NCBI GenBank assembly: GCA_051647685.1
Contig: JBOFEG010000010.1
Coordinates: 1-60,457 of the forward strand
Reading direction: 5' to 3'
DNA: 60,457 nt
DNA from: CALTSX01 sp051647685
GTDB lineage: Bacteria > Chlamydiota > Chlamydiia > Chlamydiales > CALTSX01
Positions 53,265 through 60,457 of the stretch are shown here, piece after piece (the first letter of the stretch is position 1; every line of letters begins with the position of its first letter). Both the position numbers and the translations under genes were made by a program. The notes under the pieces were generated by a model. The model had not been told where the DNA came from, did no database searches, and saw nothing but the letters and a program-made list of their open reading frames with translations.

Positions 53265-54470
53265 ATGATTCAATCTAAAACATTATGGTCATTTTATGTA
53301 GTCTCTGTACTTATCCCTTATAATCTGATGGCAACAGAAGGTGTAGCGACTCCCCATACACCCACTCCACCTCAAACAAGTACTGCGCAAGTGAAGGCCA
53401 CTCCAAGCCCTAAATTAGCTGCGAATTTTAGACCTTTTACAGGTAGAGTGGTTGGAAAAAAAGTAAGAATGAGACTCCATCCGGATGTGGATAGTCCGAT
53501 TGTTAAAGAGTGTAAAAAAGATGATCTATTACTGGTAGTTGCAGAAAAAAATGGATTTTATGTCATACAACCTCCTTCCGATATTAAAGCCTATATTTTC
53601 CGCAGTTTCATTTTAGATGGTATTGTCGAAGGCGATCACGTAAATGTACGAATTGCGCCAGATCGCGATGCACCAGCGATTGGTCATCTAAGCACGGGAA
53701 CTCGCGTGAATGGTCGAATCAGTGAACTGAACAATAAATGGCTTGAGATTGTGCCACCAGGTTCGACTAACTTTTTTGTGGCAAAAGAATTCATAGAATA
53801 TGCGGGTGATTCAAATTTAAAAGCGACTTACGAACAGAGACTCAGCGCTCTCACACAAGCCTTAGATTCCATTAATCTCTTCAGCCAAGCGGAAATGCAT
53901 AAGCCTTACGATAAAATCGACTTTCATAAAATTGAAAGTCGATATCAAGAAATACTGCAAAATTATTCAGATTTTAAAGAAGAAGTAGAAATCGCTAGAA
54001 AAAATCTTATGCAATGTCAAGAGAAATATTTATATAAAAAGATTGCTTTCTTAGAAAGACGAGCTTCCCAAGTAGGTTGTCAAAAACCTAGTGAAACAGC
54101 GGGAATTAGTTCGAGTGATAAAGAAACTACCTCTCTTGAAAAAATGCGCATGTGGGAACCTCTCGAAGAGTCTATGTACCTCAGTTGGTCTTCTATGCAC
54201 CACGCTAAGACAATGGAGGATTTTTATACTGATCAAAAATTAAAAGCATCCATGCTATCGGGAGTGGTCGAGGGATACCGAGAAGCAGTGAAAAACAAAC
54301 CGGGCGATTTCCTCTTAACGCAAGATAGCGGTCTTCCCGTGGCCTTTTTATATAGCACACAGATTAATTTAGAAGAGTATATCGGAAAAAGAGTGAACTT
54401 GTCCGTATCAGAAAGACCGTGCAATAACTTTGCTTTTCCAGCCTATTATGTGCACGACATAGAAGAGTAA
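53265..54470 (+). CDS. Tandem-SH3b exported protein, similar in layout to the Ctad1 invasin
   Basis: The 401-residue protein has a signal peptide (about 1-23, ending NLMA), a Thr/Pro-rich linker (about 27-50), then two bacterial SH3 domains: first about 58-118 (GRVVGKKVRMRLHPDVDSPI), second about 122-188 (GDHVNVRIAPDRDAPAIGHL), followed by a helical C-terminal region. C. trachomatis CT017 (Ctad1) has a similar two-SH3b layout and acts as an adhesin/invasin on host integrin beta1. Orthology is likely by position but not proven here. Confidence 0.82.
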   Translation: MIQSKTLWSFYVVSVLIPYNLMATEGVATPHTPTPPQTSTAQVKATPSPKLAANFRPFTGRVVGKKVRMRLHPDVDSPIVKECKKDDLLLVVAEKNGFYVIQPPSDIKAYIFRSFILDGIVEGDHVNVRIAPDRDAPAIGHLSTGTRVNGRISELNNKWLEIVPPGSTNFFVAKEFIEYAGDSNLKATYEQRLSALTQALDSINLFSQAEMHKPYDKIDFHKIESRYQEILQNYSDFKEEVEIARKNLMQCQEKYLYKKIAFLERRASQVGCQKPSETAGISSSDKETTSLEKMRMWEPLEESMYLSWSSMHHAKTMEDFYTDQKLKASMLSGVVEGYREAVKNKPGDFLLTQDSGLPVAFLYSTQINLEEYIGKRVNLSVSERPCNNFAFPAYYVHDIEE

Positions 54471-54474
54471 ACTT

Positions 54475-55812
54475 TTACGGAAGATCTGTTGCTTTGCATT
54501 TACGGGGCATCTCCTCTATGACTTTGCTAGGAATTACTTTTGCATTGGATGAGGATCCCTGTACTTCTTGTAATCGTTTAGCACTCGGAAATACTCGAGA
54601 CTCTAAAGATCCCACTGCATCGTTATACGCATGCACAGAAGAATGGAGATTCTGCCCTATCTTTGCCATGTGTTTAGTAAATATAATTAATCGATCTTGC
54701 AGCTCTTTCCCCAGTTCTTGGATTCGTTTGGTGTTTTGTGCGAGAGTTTCTTGTTGCCACCCGTAAGCGATAATGCGAAGAAGTCCAATAAGTGTAGCTG
54801 GAGTGGCAAATACGACGCCAATTTTAGCCCCTAGTTCAATGAGACCTGGATCTACTTGCAAAGCGCTATGAAACAATACCTCAGAGGGTAAAAATAAGAC
54901 GACGAATTCGGGACTGGGGGTAATTTTTTTCCAATATTCTTTCTTTCCCAAAGCATCGATATGGCGACGCAAAGATTTGGCGTGTTCCTGAAGTTTTGCG
55001 TGTTCAATTACAGCATCGTCTGTTTCAATTGCTTCCATATAGGCGCCCAGTGGAACTTTTGCGTCTATGATAACGGATCTATTATCGGGTAGTCGAATAA
55101 TTACGTCGGGACGAGATATGTCAAATTCTCCGCGTAGGCTGGTTTGTTCTTCAAAATCACAATAGGGACGCATACCTACAATTTCGAGTACTCTTTTCAA
55201 TTGAATTTCTCCCCATCGGCCCCTGAGATTCGGAGAGCGAAATACTTTTTTTAAGTTTGAGGTTTCTTTTTGCAGTTCGCGTTCTGATTCGATCATATTG
55301 GATAGCTGCGTTTGTATCTTCGTATGATCTATTTTTCGCTCGAATTCTAATTTTTTCATTTCCTCTTGCATTTTTTCGAGTTGTTCGCAAATGGGAAGAA
55401 ACAAACTTTTTACTGTGTTTTCATTGTGAGAGGATTTCATTTGGATTTCTTTTTGGTATTTTTCCAGTTTTGCACTGGCAAGTTCTAAGAAAGCCTGGTT
55501 ATTTTTCGATAAGGTTTCTATAGAAAGCGCGCGAAAGCTTTCTTTACAAAAGGTAGTAACATTGCCAATTTCTGCAATTTTTTTCTGGTAAAAATCTTCT
55601 CGTTCCCGAAGAGTGGTTTCGATTGCAGCATATCGAACTCTCCACTCTACGAGTTCTTGTTGCAAAGCAGCGCATTGCCTCTCTTTTTTATCAAGCAAAG
55701 CTACTTTTTCTCGAGCGGCATTCTTCTCTGCGAGAAGCAGGTGATATTTTTTTTTATCTATAATAAAAAATATTATAGAAATGACAAAGCTAATCAGTAA
55801 AAACATTTCCAT
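54475..55812 (-). CDS. rmuC: RmuC-family DNA recombination protein
   Basis: The 445-residue protein has an N-terminal membrane helix (MFLLISFVISIIFFIID), a long coiled coil (about 25-185), then the RmuC nuclease-like domain: LRGRWGEIQLKRVLEIVGM, RPDVIIRLPDNRSVIIDAKVPLGAY, FLPSEVLFHSAL and FATPATLIGLLRIIAYGW. RmuC limits inversions at short repeats in E. coli; the domain is related to restriction-endonuclease folds. It ends five bases from the SH3b gene, with which it converges. Confidence 0.92.
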   Translation of the reverse strand: MEMFLLISFVISIIFFIIDKKKYHLLLAEKNAAREKVALLDKKERQCAALQQELVEWRVRYAAIETTLREREDFYQKKIAEIGNVTTFCKESFRALSIETLSKNNQAFLELASAKLEKYQKEIQMKSSHNENTVKSLFLPICEQLEKMQEEMKKLEFERKIDHTKIQTQLSNMIESERELQKETSNLKKVFRSPNLRGRWGEIQLKRVLEIVGMRPYCDFEEQTSLRGEFDISRPDVIIRLPDNRSVIIDAKVPLGAYMEAIETDDAVIEHAKLQEHAKSLRRHIDALGKKEYWKKITPSPEFVVLFLPSEVLFHSALQVDPGLIELGAKIGVVFATPATLIGLLRIIAYGWQQETLAQNTKRIQELGKELQDRLIIFTKHMAKIGQNLHSSVHAYNDAVGSLESRVFPSAKRLQEVQGSSSNAKVIPSKVIEEMPRKCKATDLP

Positions 55813-55864
55813 CTATTCGATGAGTATGCCTAAATAAGAGTTTTTTTGTATAAAACCTTTACTG

Positions 55865-55893
55865 TTGCTAGATAAAAAATTTCACACTATAAT
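55865..55893 (+). promoter_or_regulatory. Putative typA promoter
   Basis: TTGCTA (55865-55870) and a perfect TATAAT (55888-55893) with 17-base spacing lie about 47 bases before the typA ATG. A second TATAAT at 55902-55907 may be an alternative. Confidence 0.5.
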
Positions 55894-55939
55894 TATCGGT
55901 ATATAATAAAAAAAACTTTTACTTTTAATAAAATACCCT

Positions 55940-57763
55940 ATGCATACTCCAAAACACATTCGAAATGTTGCAATTATTGCTCATATTGATCATGGTAAAA
56001 CTACTTTAATCGATAGTTTATTACAATATAGCCACGCCTTCCAACAGCACGAGGAAGCGCCTGAACGAGTCCTTGATTCCTTCGAACTCGAGAAAGAGCG
56101 CGGCATTACTATTTTTGCCAAACATACCTCGCTTGAATTTGAAGATTATAAGATTAATTTGATAGATACCCCGGGGCACGCCGACTTTTCTGGAGAAGTA
56201 GAGCGGGTACTTGGAATGGTAAACGGAGTACTCCTGCTCGTAGATGCAAAAGAGGGGCCTATGCCGCAAACCCGCTTTGTGCTCGCCCAAGCCCTTCGCA
56301 AAAAATTACCCATTGTCGTCGTTTTAAATAAAATTGATCGCCCTCACGCTGACCCAGATCACGCTTTGAATCGAACTTTTGATTTATTTATAGAACTCGG
56401 TGCCGATGATGCTCAACTCGATTTTCCCTATTGCTACAGCTCCGCTTTGTCTGGATACGCTATGCAGTCGCTAGAGGACCCAAGAACCGATATGAAACCT
56501 CTGTTCGAGTTAATCATTAGTAAGGTACCCCAACCTCCTGGAGATCCAGCACTCCCCTTTCTTATGCAAGTGAGTACGCTTACCTATGACGATTATCTCG
56601 GTAGAGGCGCCACGGGAAGAATTATTGAGGGGTCTATTAACAAAGGCGACGCAGCTTTGTGTATTGCTTCGGATGGAACAAGCCACAATTTCCGAGTGAC
56701 AAAAATTGAAGGTAGAAGCGGAATCCACAAAAAAGAATTAGAGAGTAGTACTGCTGGCGATATTGCCACTTTGTTTGGAATTGAATCGGTAATGATTGGA
56801 GATACTTTTTGTAGTCCGTCGCAAGTAGTACAACTGCCCCCAATTACACTCAGCGATCCCACTATCTCTATTGAAATTACTGTCAATTCTAGTCCCTTTG
56901 TTGGCAAAGAGGGAAAGCATGTGACAATGAATAAAATTAAAGAGAGGCTCATGCGCGAGAAAAGAGCTAACGTGTCACTGCGAATCGAAGAACTCGATAA
57001 ACAAGAAGAGGCAATTTCTGTCGCGGGAAAAGGAGAACTCCACCTTGCTATTCTGCTAGAGACAATGCGCAGAGAGGGATATGAATTTTCCGTTTCTAAA
57101 CCCAAGGTGATAACGAAGAAAGAGGCGGACGGAATCTATGAGCCTTATGACTCGGTACATATTGAAGTGCCGGAGGCTAGCAGTGGCGCAGTGATTGATG
57201 GGTTAAATCAGCGAAAAGCAGAACTCAAGACTCTCAATACTAATGAACACGGCGTGACAATGATGCAATTCTATATTCCAACGAGAGGTATCATTGGTTA
57301 TCGAAATGAGTTCTTAACAGTTACCAAGGGTCAGGGAATCATGACTTCTAGTTTTGATAGTTACGGACCTTGGAAAGGCGATATCCCAGGGAGAAAAAAA
57401 GGTGTACTCATTAGCGGTAATCGCGGTGCGGTAACTCCTTATGCTGCTTTTAACTTACAGAGTCGGGGCGATCTCTTTGTTTCACCAAGTGATCAAGTGT
57501 ATGAGGGAATGATTGTTGGAGAACACAATCGCGAAAATGATTTAGTAGTAAATATTATACGAGAAAAACATTTAACCAATGTGCGAGCATCCGGTAGCGA
57601 TGAGAACATCGTCTTAGTTCCTGTTTCTAAACTGACTTTAGAGAGAGCGATTACTTATATCGAAGAGGATGAGCTCATTGAAATTACCCCGAAAAATATT
57701 AGACTTCGCAAAGCTCTTCTCACCGAAAATGAAAGAAAAAGGCCTAGCGTAAAAACTTTTTAA
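55940..57763 (+). CDS. typA: Ribosome-binding GTPase TypA/BipA
   Basis: TypA is a translational GTPase needed for ribosome assembly and stress growth. The 607-residue protein has G1 AHIDHGKTTL (about 14-23), switch II DTPGHADF, G4 NKID, domain II, and the TypA C-terminal domain with PTRGIIGYRNEFLT and GIMTSSFDSYGPW. Length and the effector-loop ERGITI match the family. Runs in the same direction as ubiE. Confidence 0.97.
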   Translation: MHTPKHIRNVAIIAHIDHGKTTLIDSLLQYSHAFQQHEEAPERVLDSFELEKERGITIFAKHTSLEFEDYKINLIDTPGHADFSGEVERVLGMVNGVLLLVDAKEGPMPQTRFVLAQALRKKLPIVVVLNKIDRPHADPDHALNRTFDLFIELGADDAQLDFPYCYSSALSGYAMQSLEDPRTDMKPLFELIISKVPQPPGDPALPFLMQVSTLTYDDYLGRGATGRIIEGSINKGDAALCIASDGTSHNFRVTKIEGRSGIHKKELESSTAGDIATLFGIESVMIGDTFCSPSQVVQLPPITLSDPTISIEITVNSSPFVGKEGKHVTMNKIKERLMREKRANVSLRIEELDKQEEAISVAGKGELHLAILLETMRREGYEFSVSKPKVITKKEADGIYEPYDSVHIEVPEASSGAVIDGLNQRKAELKTLNTNEHGVTMMQFYIPTRGIIGYRNEFLTVTKGQGIMTSSFDSYGPWKGDIPGRKKGVLISGNRGAVTPYAAFNLQSRGDLFVSPSDQVYEGMIVGEHNRENDLVVNIIREKHLTNVRASGSDENIVLVPVSKLTLERAITYIEEDELIEITPKNIRLRKALLTENERKRPSVKTF

Positions 57764-57836
57764 AAAACGATAGTTCTTTTAGAGGTCGATCTGCTATTCT
57801 GGAATTAAGTACATAAAAACTCGGCCAGAACTTCCC

Positions 57837-58553
57837 ATGCAGGCGTCCCAATCACCTTCTCGAAAGACAATTTCAGAAATGTTTGATGCGATCTCTCCAA
57901 CTTATGATCGCGCAAACCGCATTTTATCTCTTGGACTCGATTTGTACTGGAGACGCACTCTATCGCATCAATTACCGGCGCGAGAAATCTCTCACGTTCT
58001 CGATATAGCAACGGGTACTGGTGACCAAATACTTTCTATTCTTAAAGAATTTCCACGAGCTAAATTTAAGATCACCGGTATTGATATGTCTCCGGATATG
58101 TTGGAACTTGCTCGAGAAAAAATTAAGAGTGTAACGGATTCTGAAAGAACAGAGTTTCTGCTATGCGATGCTGGAACTTTGCCGCTGGAGGATGGAGTAA
58201 TTGATTGCATTACTGTCTCTTTTGGCGTGCGCAATTTTATCAATCTGCACCACTGTTTGAATGAGATGTTTCGCGTTCTTACAAAAAATGGTAGAATGCT
58301 TATTTTAGAATTTGCTATGCCAGAGAATCTTATTATTCGAAATATTCATTTGCAATACTTGCGCCACGTCGTTCCCTTGCTCGGCAAATCTATTTCGAGA
58401 CACCCCACTGCCTACCGCTACCTCAATCAAACCATCGAAGTATTTCCCTATGGAAAATCTTTTGCATCTCTCCTGCAACATATTGGTTTTAGCGATGTCC
58501 GAATAATTCCTCTTACCTTTGGTATTGTCAATGTTTATGTGGCTCAAAAATAG
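57837..58553 (+). CDS. ubiE: Demethylmenaquinone methyltransferase
   Basis: UbiE/MenG methylates the demethylmenaquinone ring (and ubiquinol precursors in some bacteria). The 238-residue protein has MFDAISPTYDRANRILSLGLDLYWRR (the UbiE/COQ5 signature), motif I VLDIATGTGDQ, MSPDML and GVRNF. Its 3' end overlaps menF by 23 bases, which implies one operon for menaquinone synthesis. Confidence 0.94.
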   Translation: MQASQSPSRKTISEMFDAISPTYDRANRILSLGLDLYWRRTLSHQLPAREISHVLDIATGTGDQILSILKEFPRAKFKITGIDMSPDMLELAREKIKSVTDSERTEFLLCDAGTLPLEDGVIDCITVSFGVRNFINLHHCLNEMFRVLTKNGRMLILEFAMPENLIIRNIHLQYLRHVVPLLGKSISRHPTAYRYLNQTIEVFPYGKSFASLLQHIGFSDVRIIPLTFGIVNVYVAQK

Positions 58554-59838
58554 TCTTCTCCGAGATTTAATCACAGATTTATCGTCTCATCCAAATCCAT
58601 TGGAACTATCTATCAATGGTACATCTTTTCGTCTCTGGCGAGCCTCGGCAAAAATAACCATTAAACAACCCATAAGCGATTGGTTTGCTCAGCAAAATTA
58701 TTTGCCCAAAATCTATCTCCAGTACGGCTGTAGTAAGAATTTTGACATAGCTTTAGGCTCGCTTTTGGAAGTAAAGGAATTTCCACAAATCACTATCCTT
58801 AAGAATCCATATCGTTTTAATCCAAAATTATATGGCGGAATCAGTAACATACCTGCCACTGGACAGTTTTCTATCTGGCAAAACTTTCCGAAAACGATTT
58901 TTTTTCTGCCACAAATCGAAATTGAAACAATAAGTGGAGAAAGTTTTCTTAATCTCTATTTTTTAAATCGTGCAGAAGTACATAAAAAGGGAATTATACA
59001 AAGCTTATCAAAACTGCAAAAATGTATCGATACAGAAGAATCTATTACTCTCACAATGATCAGCAAAAAAGATTTTCCAACGAGACTCGATTGGAATGAT
59101 ACAATAGAAAATGTTTTAAAAGATATTTCTCTAGGAAAAATAGAAAAAGCAGTTGTGGCGCGACAAAGCTCTTTTACTTATAAAGAACCTCTATCAATTT
59201 CTTATCTCTTGCGTCAGTTACAAAAAATTACATATGGTACTTTGTTTTGTATTCAATTTTCCCCTCTTGAAAACTTTATAGGTGTTACTCCGGAACTTTT
59301 GTATTCTCGTACAGAAAATACAATCGAAATTATGGCGCTCGCAGGAACTGCTTCTCTCTTGCAAAGTCGATATCTCCAAAGAGAAAAAGAACAAAAAGAA
59401 TTTGGTCTTGTGAAAGAATTTGTCTACAAAACAATGAAAACTCTTTGTAGAACGATTGATTTTTCTCCTGATATTACTTACCCAATAGTATCTCTTGTCC
59501 ATTTGCGCCGAATCTATCGAGGAAAGCTTCGTCCCTTTATAAACGACCAAGAAATCCTCAAAACATTACACCCAACTCCCGCTATATCCGGTTTTCCACA
59601 ACAAGTTGCTGCCGATTTGTTACAAAAAATAGAACCTTTTGATCGCGGCTGGTATGCCTCTCCCATTGGATATATTTCAGAAAAAGAAACTCGTATGTAT
59701 ATTGCCATTCGATCCGCTTTTATTACCGAAAACATATTACATCTTTTTTCCGGAGCCGGCATTGTAAAAGGTTCCACCCCGGAGAAAGAATGGGAAGAAT
59801 TAAATAATAAAATAGAACACTTTAGTTATATAGTATAA
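58531..59838 (+). CDS. menF: Isochorismate synthase
   Basis: MenF converts chorismate to isochorismate, the first committed step of the classical menaquinone route. The chorismate-binding domain (about 180-435) has KAVVARQSSF, VTPELLYSR, ALAGTA, HPTPAISGFPQ and LFSGAGIVKGSTPEKEWEEL. I use ATG 58531 or 58537, inside the ubiE end, rather than the upstream in-frame start at 58519. The remaining men genes are not next to it; a collagen-like gene follows instead. It implies the o-succinylbenzoate pathway, not the futalosine route used by Chlamydiaceae. Confidence 0.9.
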   Translation: MFMWLKNSLLRDLITDLSSHPNPLELSINGTSFRLWRASAKITIKQPISDWFAQQNYLPKIYLQYGCSKNFDIALGSLLEVKEFPQITILKNPYRFNPKLYGGISNIPATGQFSIWQNFPKTIFFLPQIEIETISGESFLNLYFLNRAEVHKKGIIQSLSKLQKCIDTEESITLTMISKKDFPTRLDWNDTIENVLKDISLGKIEKAVVARQSSFTYKEPLSISYLLRQLQKITYGTLFCIQFSPLENFIGVTPELLYSRTENTIEIMALAGTASLLQSRYLQREKEQKEFGLVKEFVYKTMKTLCRTIDFSPDITYPIVSLVHLRRIYRGKLRPFINDQEILKTLHPTPAISGFPQQVAADLLQKIEPFDRGWYASPIGYISEKETRMYIAIRSAFITENILHLFSGAGIVKGSTPEKEWEELNNKIEHFSYIV

Positions 59839-59885
59839 TAATTTTTGTTATATAAAAAACTAAATTAAATGACAGGTATTTATTT

Positions 59886-60457
59886 ATGATCAAACAAGTA
59901 TACTGCATAGTTATTTTCTTATTTTCTTATAATTTTTCTATATATGGCAATATTTCTTTAGAAAACTCTACTTTTCACCTCCGTCGATGTTGTAAACCAG
60001 CCAAACCGTGTCGAGGGCCTCCTGGGGTTCAGGGAAAACAAGGATCAACAGGGCCCCCAGGTTCTAGCGGAAGCGGATCTGGGATAACCGGGGCAACTGG
60101 TGCGACAGGAGCCACCGGCAGCACGGGTGCACGTGGAATAACCGGATCTACAGGTGCACGTGGAACTACAGGAACAACCGGATCTACAGGTGCTACAGGT
60201 AATGCAGGAACTACAGGTGCTACAGGTGCACGTGGAACTACAGGAACAACCGGATCTACAGGTGCTACAGGTAATGCAGGAACTACAGGTGCACGTGGAA
60301 CTACAGGAACCACAGGAACTACAGGTGCTACAGGTAATGCAGGTGCTACAGGAACAACCGGATCTACAGGTGCTACAGGTAATGCAGGAACTACAGGAAC
60401 TACAGGAACTACAGGAACAACCGGATCTACAGGTGCTACAGGTAATGCAGGAACTAC
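59886..60457 (+). CDS. Collagen-like exported protein, 3' end outside the window
   Basis: The reading frame from ATG 59886 is open to the window end (190 codons). It encodes a signal peptide (about residues 1-22, VYCIVIFLFSYNFSIYG), a short Cys-rich linker (LRRCCKPAKPCRGPPG) and then Gly-X-Y repeats rich in GAT, GST, GTT, GAR and GNA triplets. Such bacterial collagen-like proteins form triple helices on surfaces or spores and are often highly variable in repeat number. The Cys cluster just before the helix could crosslink the trimer. Its C-terminal anchor is not visible here. Confidence 0.88.
   Translation, partial: MIKQVYCIVIFLFSYNFSIYGNISLENSTFHLRRCCKPAKPCRGPPGVQGKQGSTGPPGSSGSGSGITGATGATGATGSTGARGITGSTGARGTTGTTGSTGATGNAGTTGATGARGTTGTTGSTGATGNAGTTGARGTTGTTGTTGATGNAGATGTTGSTGATGNAGTTGTTGTTGTTGSTGATGNAGT
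60171..60457 (+). repeat. Tandem 9-base-phased repeats encoding collagen-like triplets
   Basis: A core of about 44 bases (starting GGAACAACCGGATCTACAGG) occurs at 60171, 60243, 60351 and 60414, with spacings of 72, 108 and 63 bases, all multiples of nine. Shorter units such as GGAACTACA and GGTGCACGT fill the gaps. Such arrays change copy number easily. Confidence 0.9.

Noticed and set aside
56593..57105. 170-codon minus-strand frame within typA
   Set aside because: TypA is full length and intact on the plus strand; the antisense frame has no motifs.
60029..60313. Minus-strand Val/Pro-repeat frame
   Set aside because: It is the antisense of collagen-like GXY repeats; the plus strand has a signal peptide and start, so the minus frame is an artefact of repeats.

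Overview
The window looks like a chromosomal segment of an environmental member of the Chlamydiota (Parachlamydiales, something like Simkaniaceae or Rhabdochlamydiaceae). This is inferred from low GC, a very long chlamydial-type signal peptidase (about 630 aa) close to a eukaryotic-type 1038-aa IleRS, a PhoH / small conserved protein / tandem-SH3b protein neighbourhood that resembles the C. trachomatis CT015-CT017 region, GatCAB instead of GlnRS/AsnRS, and several secreted or effector-like unknown proteins. No genome comparison could be run, so the family placement is inference.

Region 1 (1-31700) is mostly housekeeping: gatCAB, a XerD-like recombinase, two divergent effector-like unknowns, an Fe-S pair (DUF1858-HesB fusion plus ferredoxin), a YheT-type hydrolase, a PagL-type lipid A deacylase, a short MgtE, a glmS-NUDIX-AsmA-like operon, rimO, a tightly overlapped oppBCDF operon, an MFS transporter, lepB, a BON-MscS channel and ileS.

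Region 2 (31880-48320) is accessory DNA. It begins at ssrA (tmRNA). A large serine recombinase that has lost its catalytic half lies antisense to the ssrA 3' end, and its last codons run through the tmRNA T-arm; this is the scar expected of integration into ssrA. Next come a secreted TPR/pre-toxin protein with two candidate immunity genes, an HNH protein, and two gene wrecks (TraB/GumN and a glycosyltransferase).

A remarkable run then follows in which almost every gene encodes an enzyme with an N-terminal signal peptide or anchor: a GT10 fucosyltransferase-like protein, a broken glycosyltransferase, a GT25 transferase, a small Cys-containing peptide, a GH1 glycosidase with a hydrophobic N-terminal extension, orotate phosphoribosyltransferase, two SAM methyltransferases, and a uracil phosphoribosyltransferase whose hydrophobic N-terminus has no normal start codon. 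These enzyme types normally work where PRPP, SAM and sugar nucleotides are present, that is in a cytosol. The run therefore suggests export to the inclusion lumen or host, and I consider it the best candidate for an undescribed system here.

Region 3 (48700-60457) returns to conserved genes: an RRM protein with a strong terminator, fused MsrB-MsrA, an outer-membrane-like protein, a PIN-PhoH protein, a small Cys/SWIM-motif protein with a CIRCE-like operator next to a consensus promoter, a tandem-SH3b protein, rmuC, typA and ubiE-menF (menaquinone). The window ends inside a signal-peptide-bearing collagen-like gene made of GXT-type repeats. No rRNA, tRNA or CRISPR array was seen.
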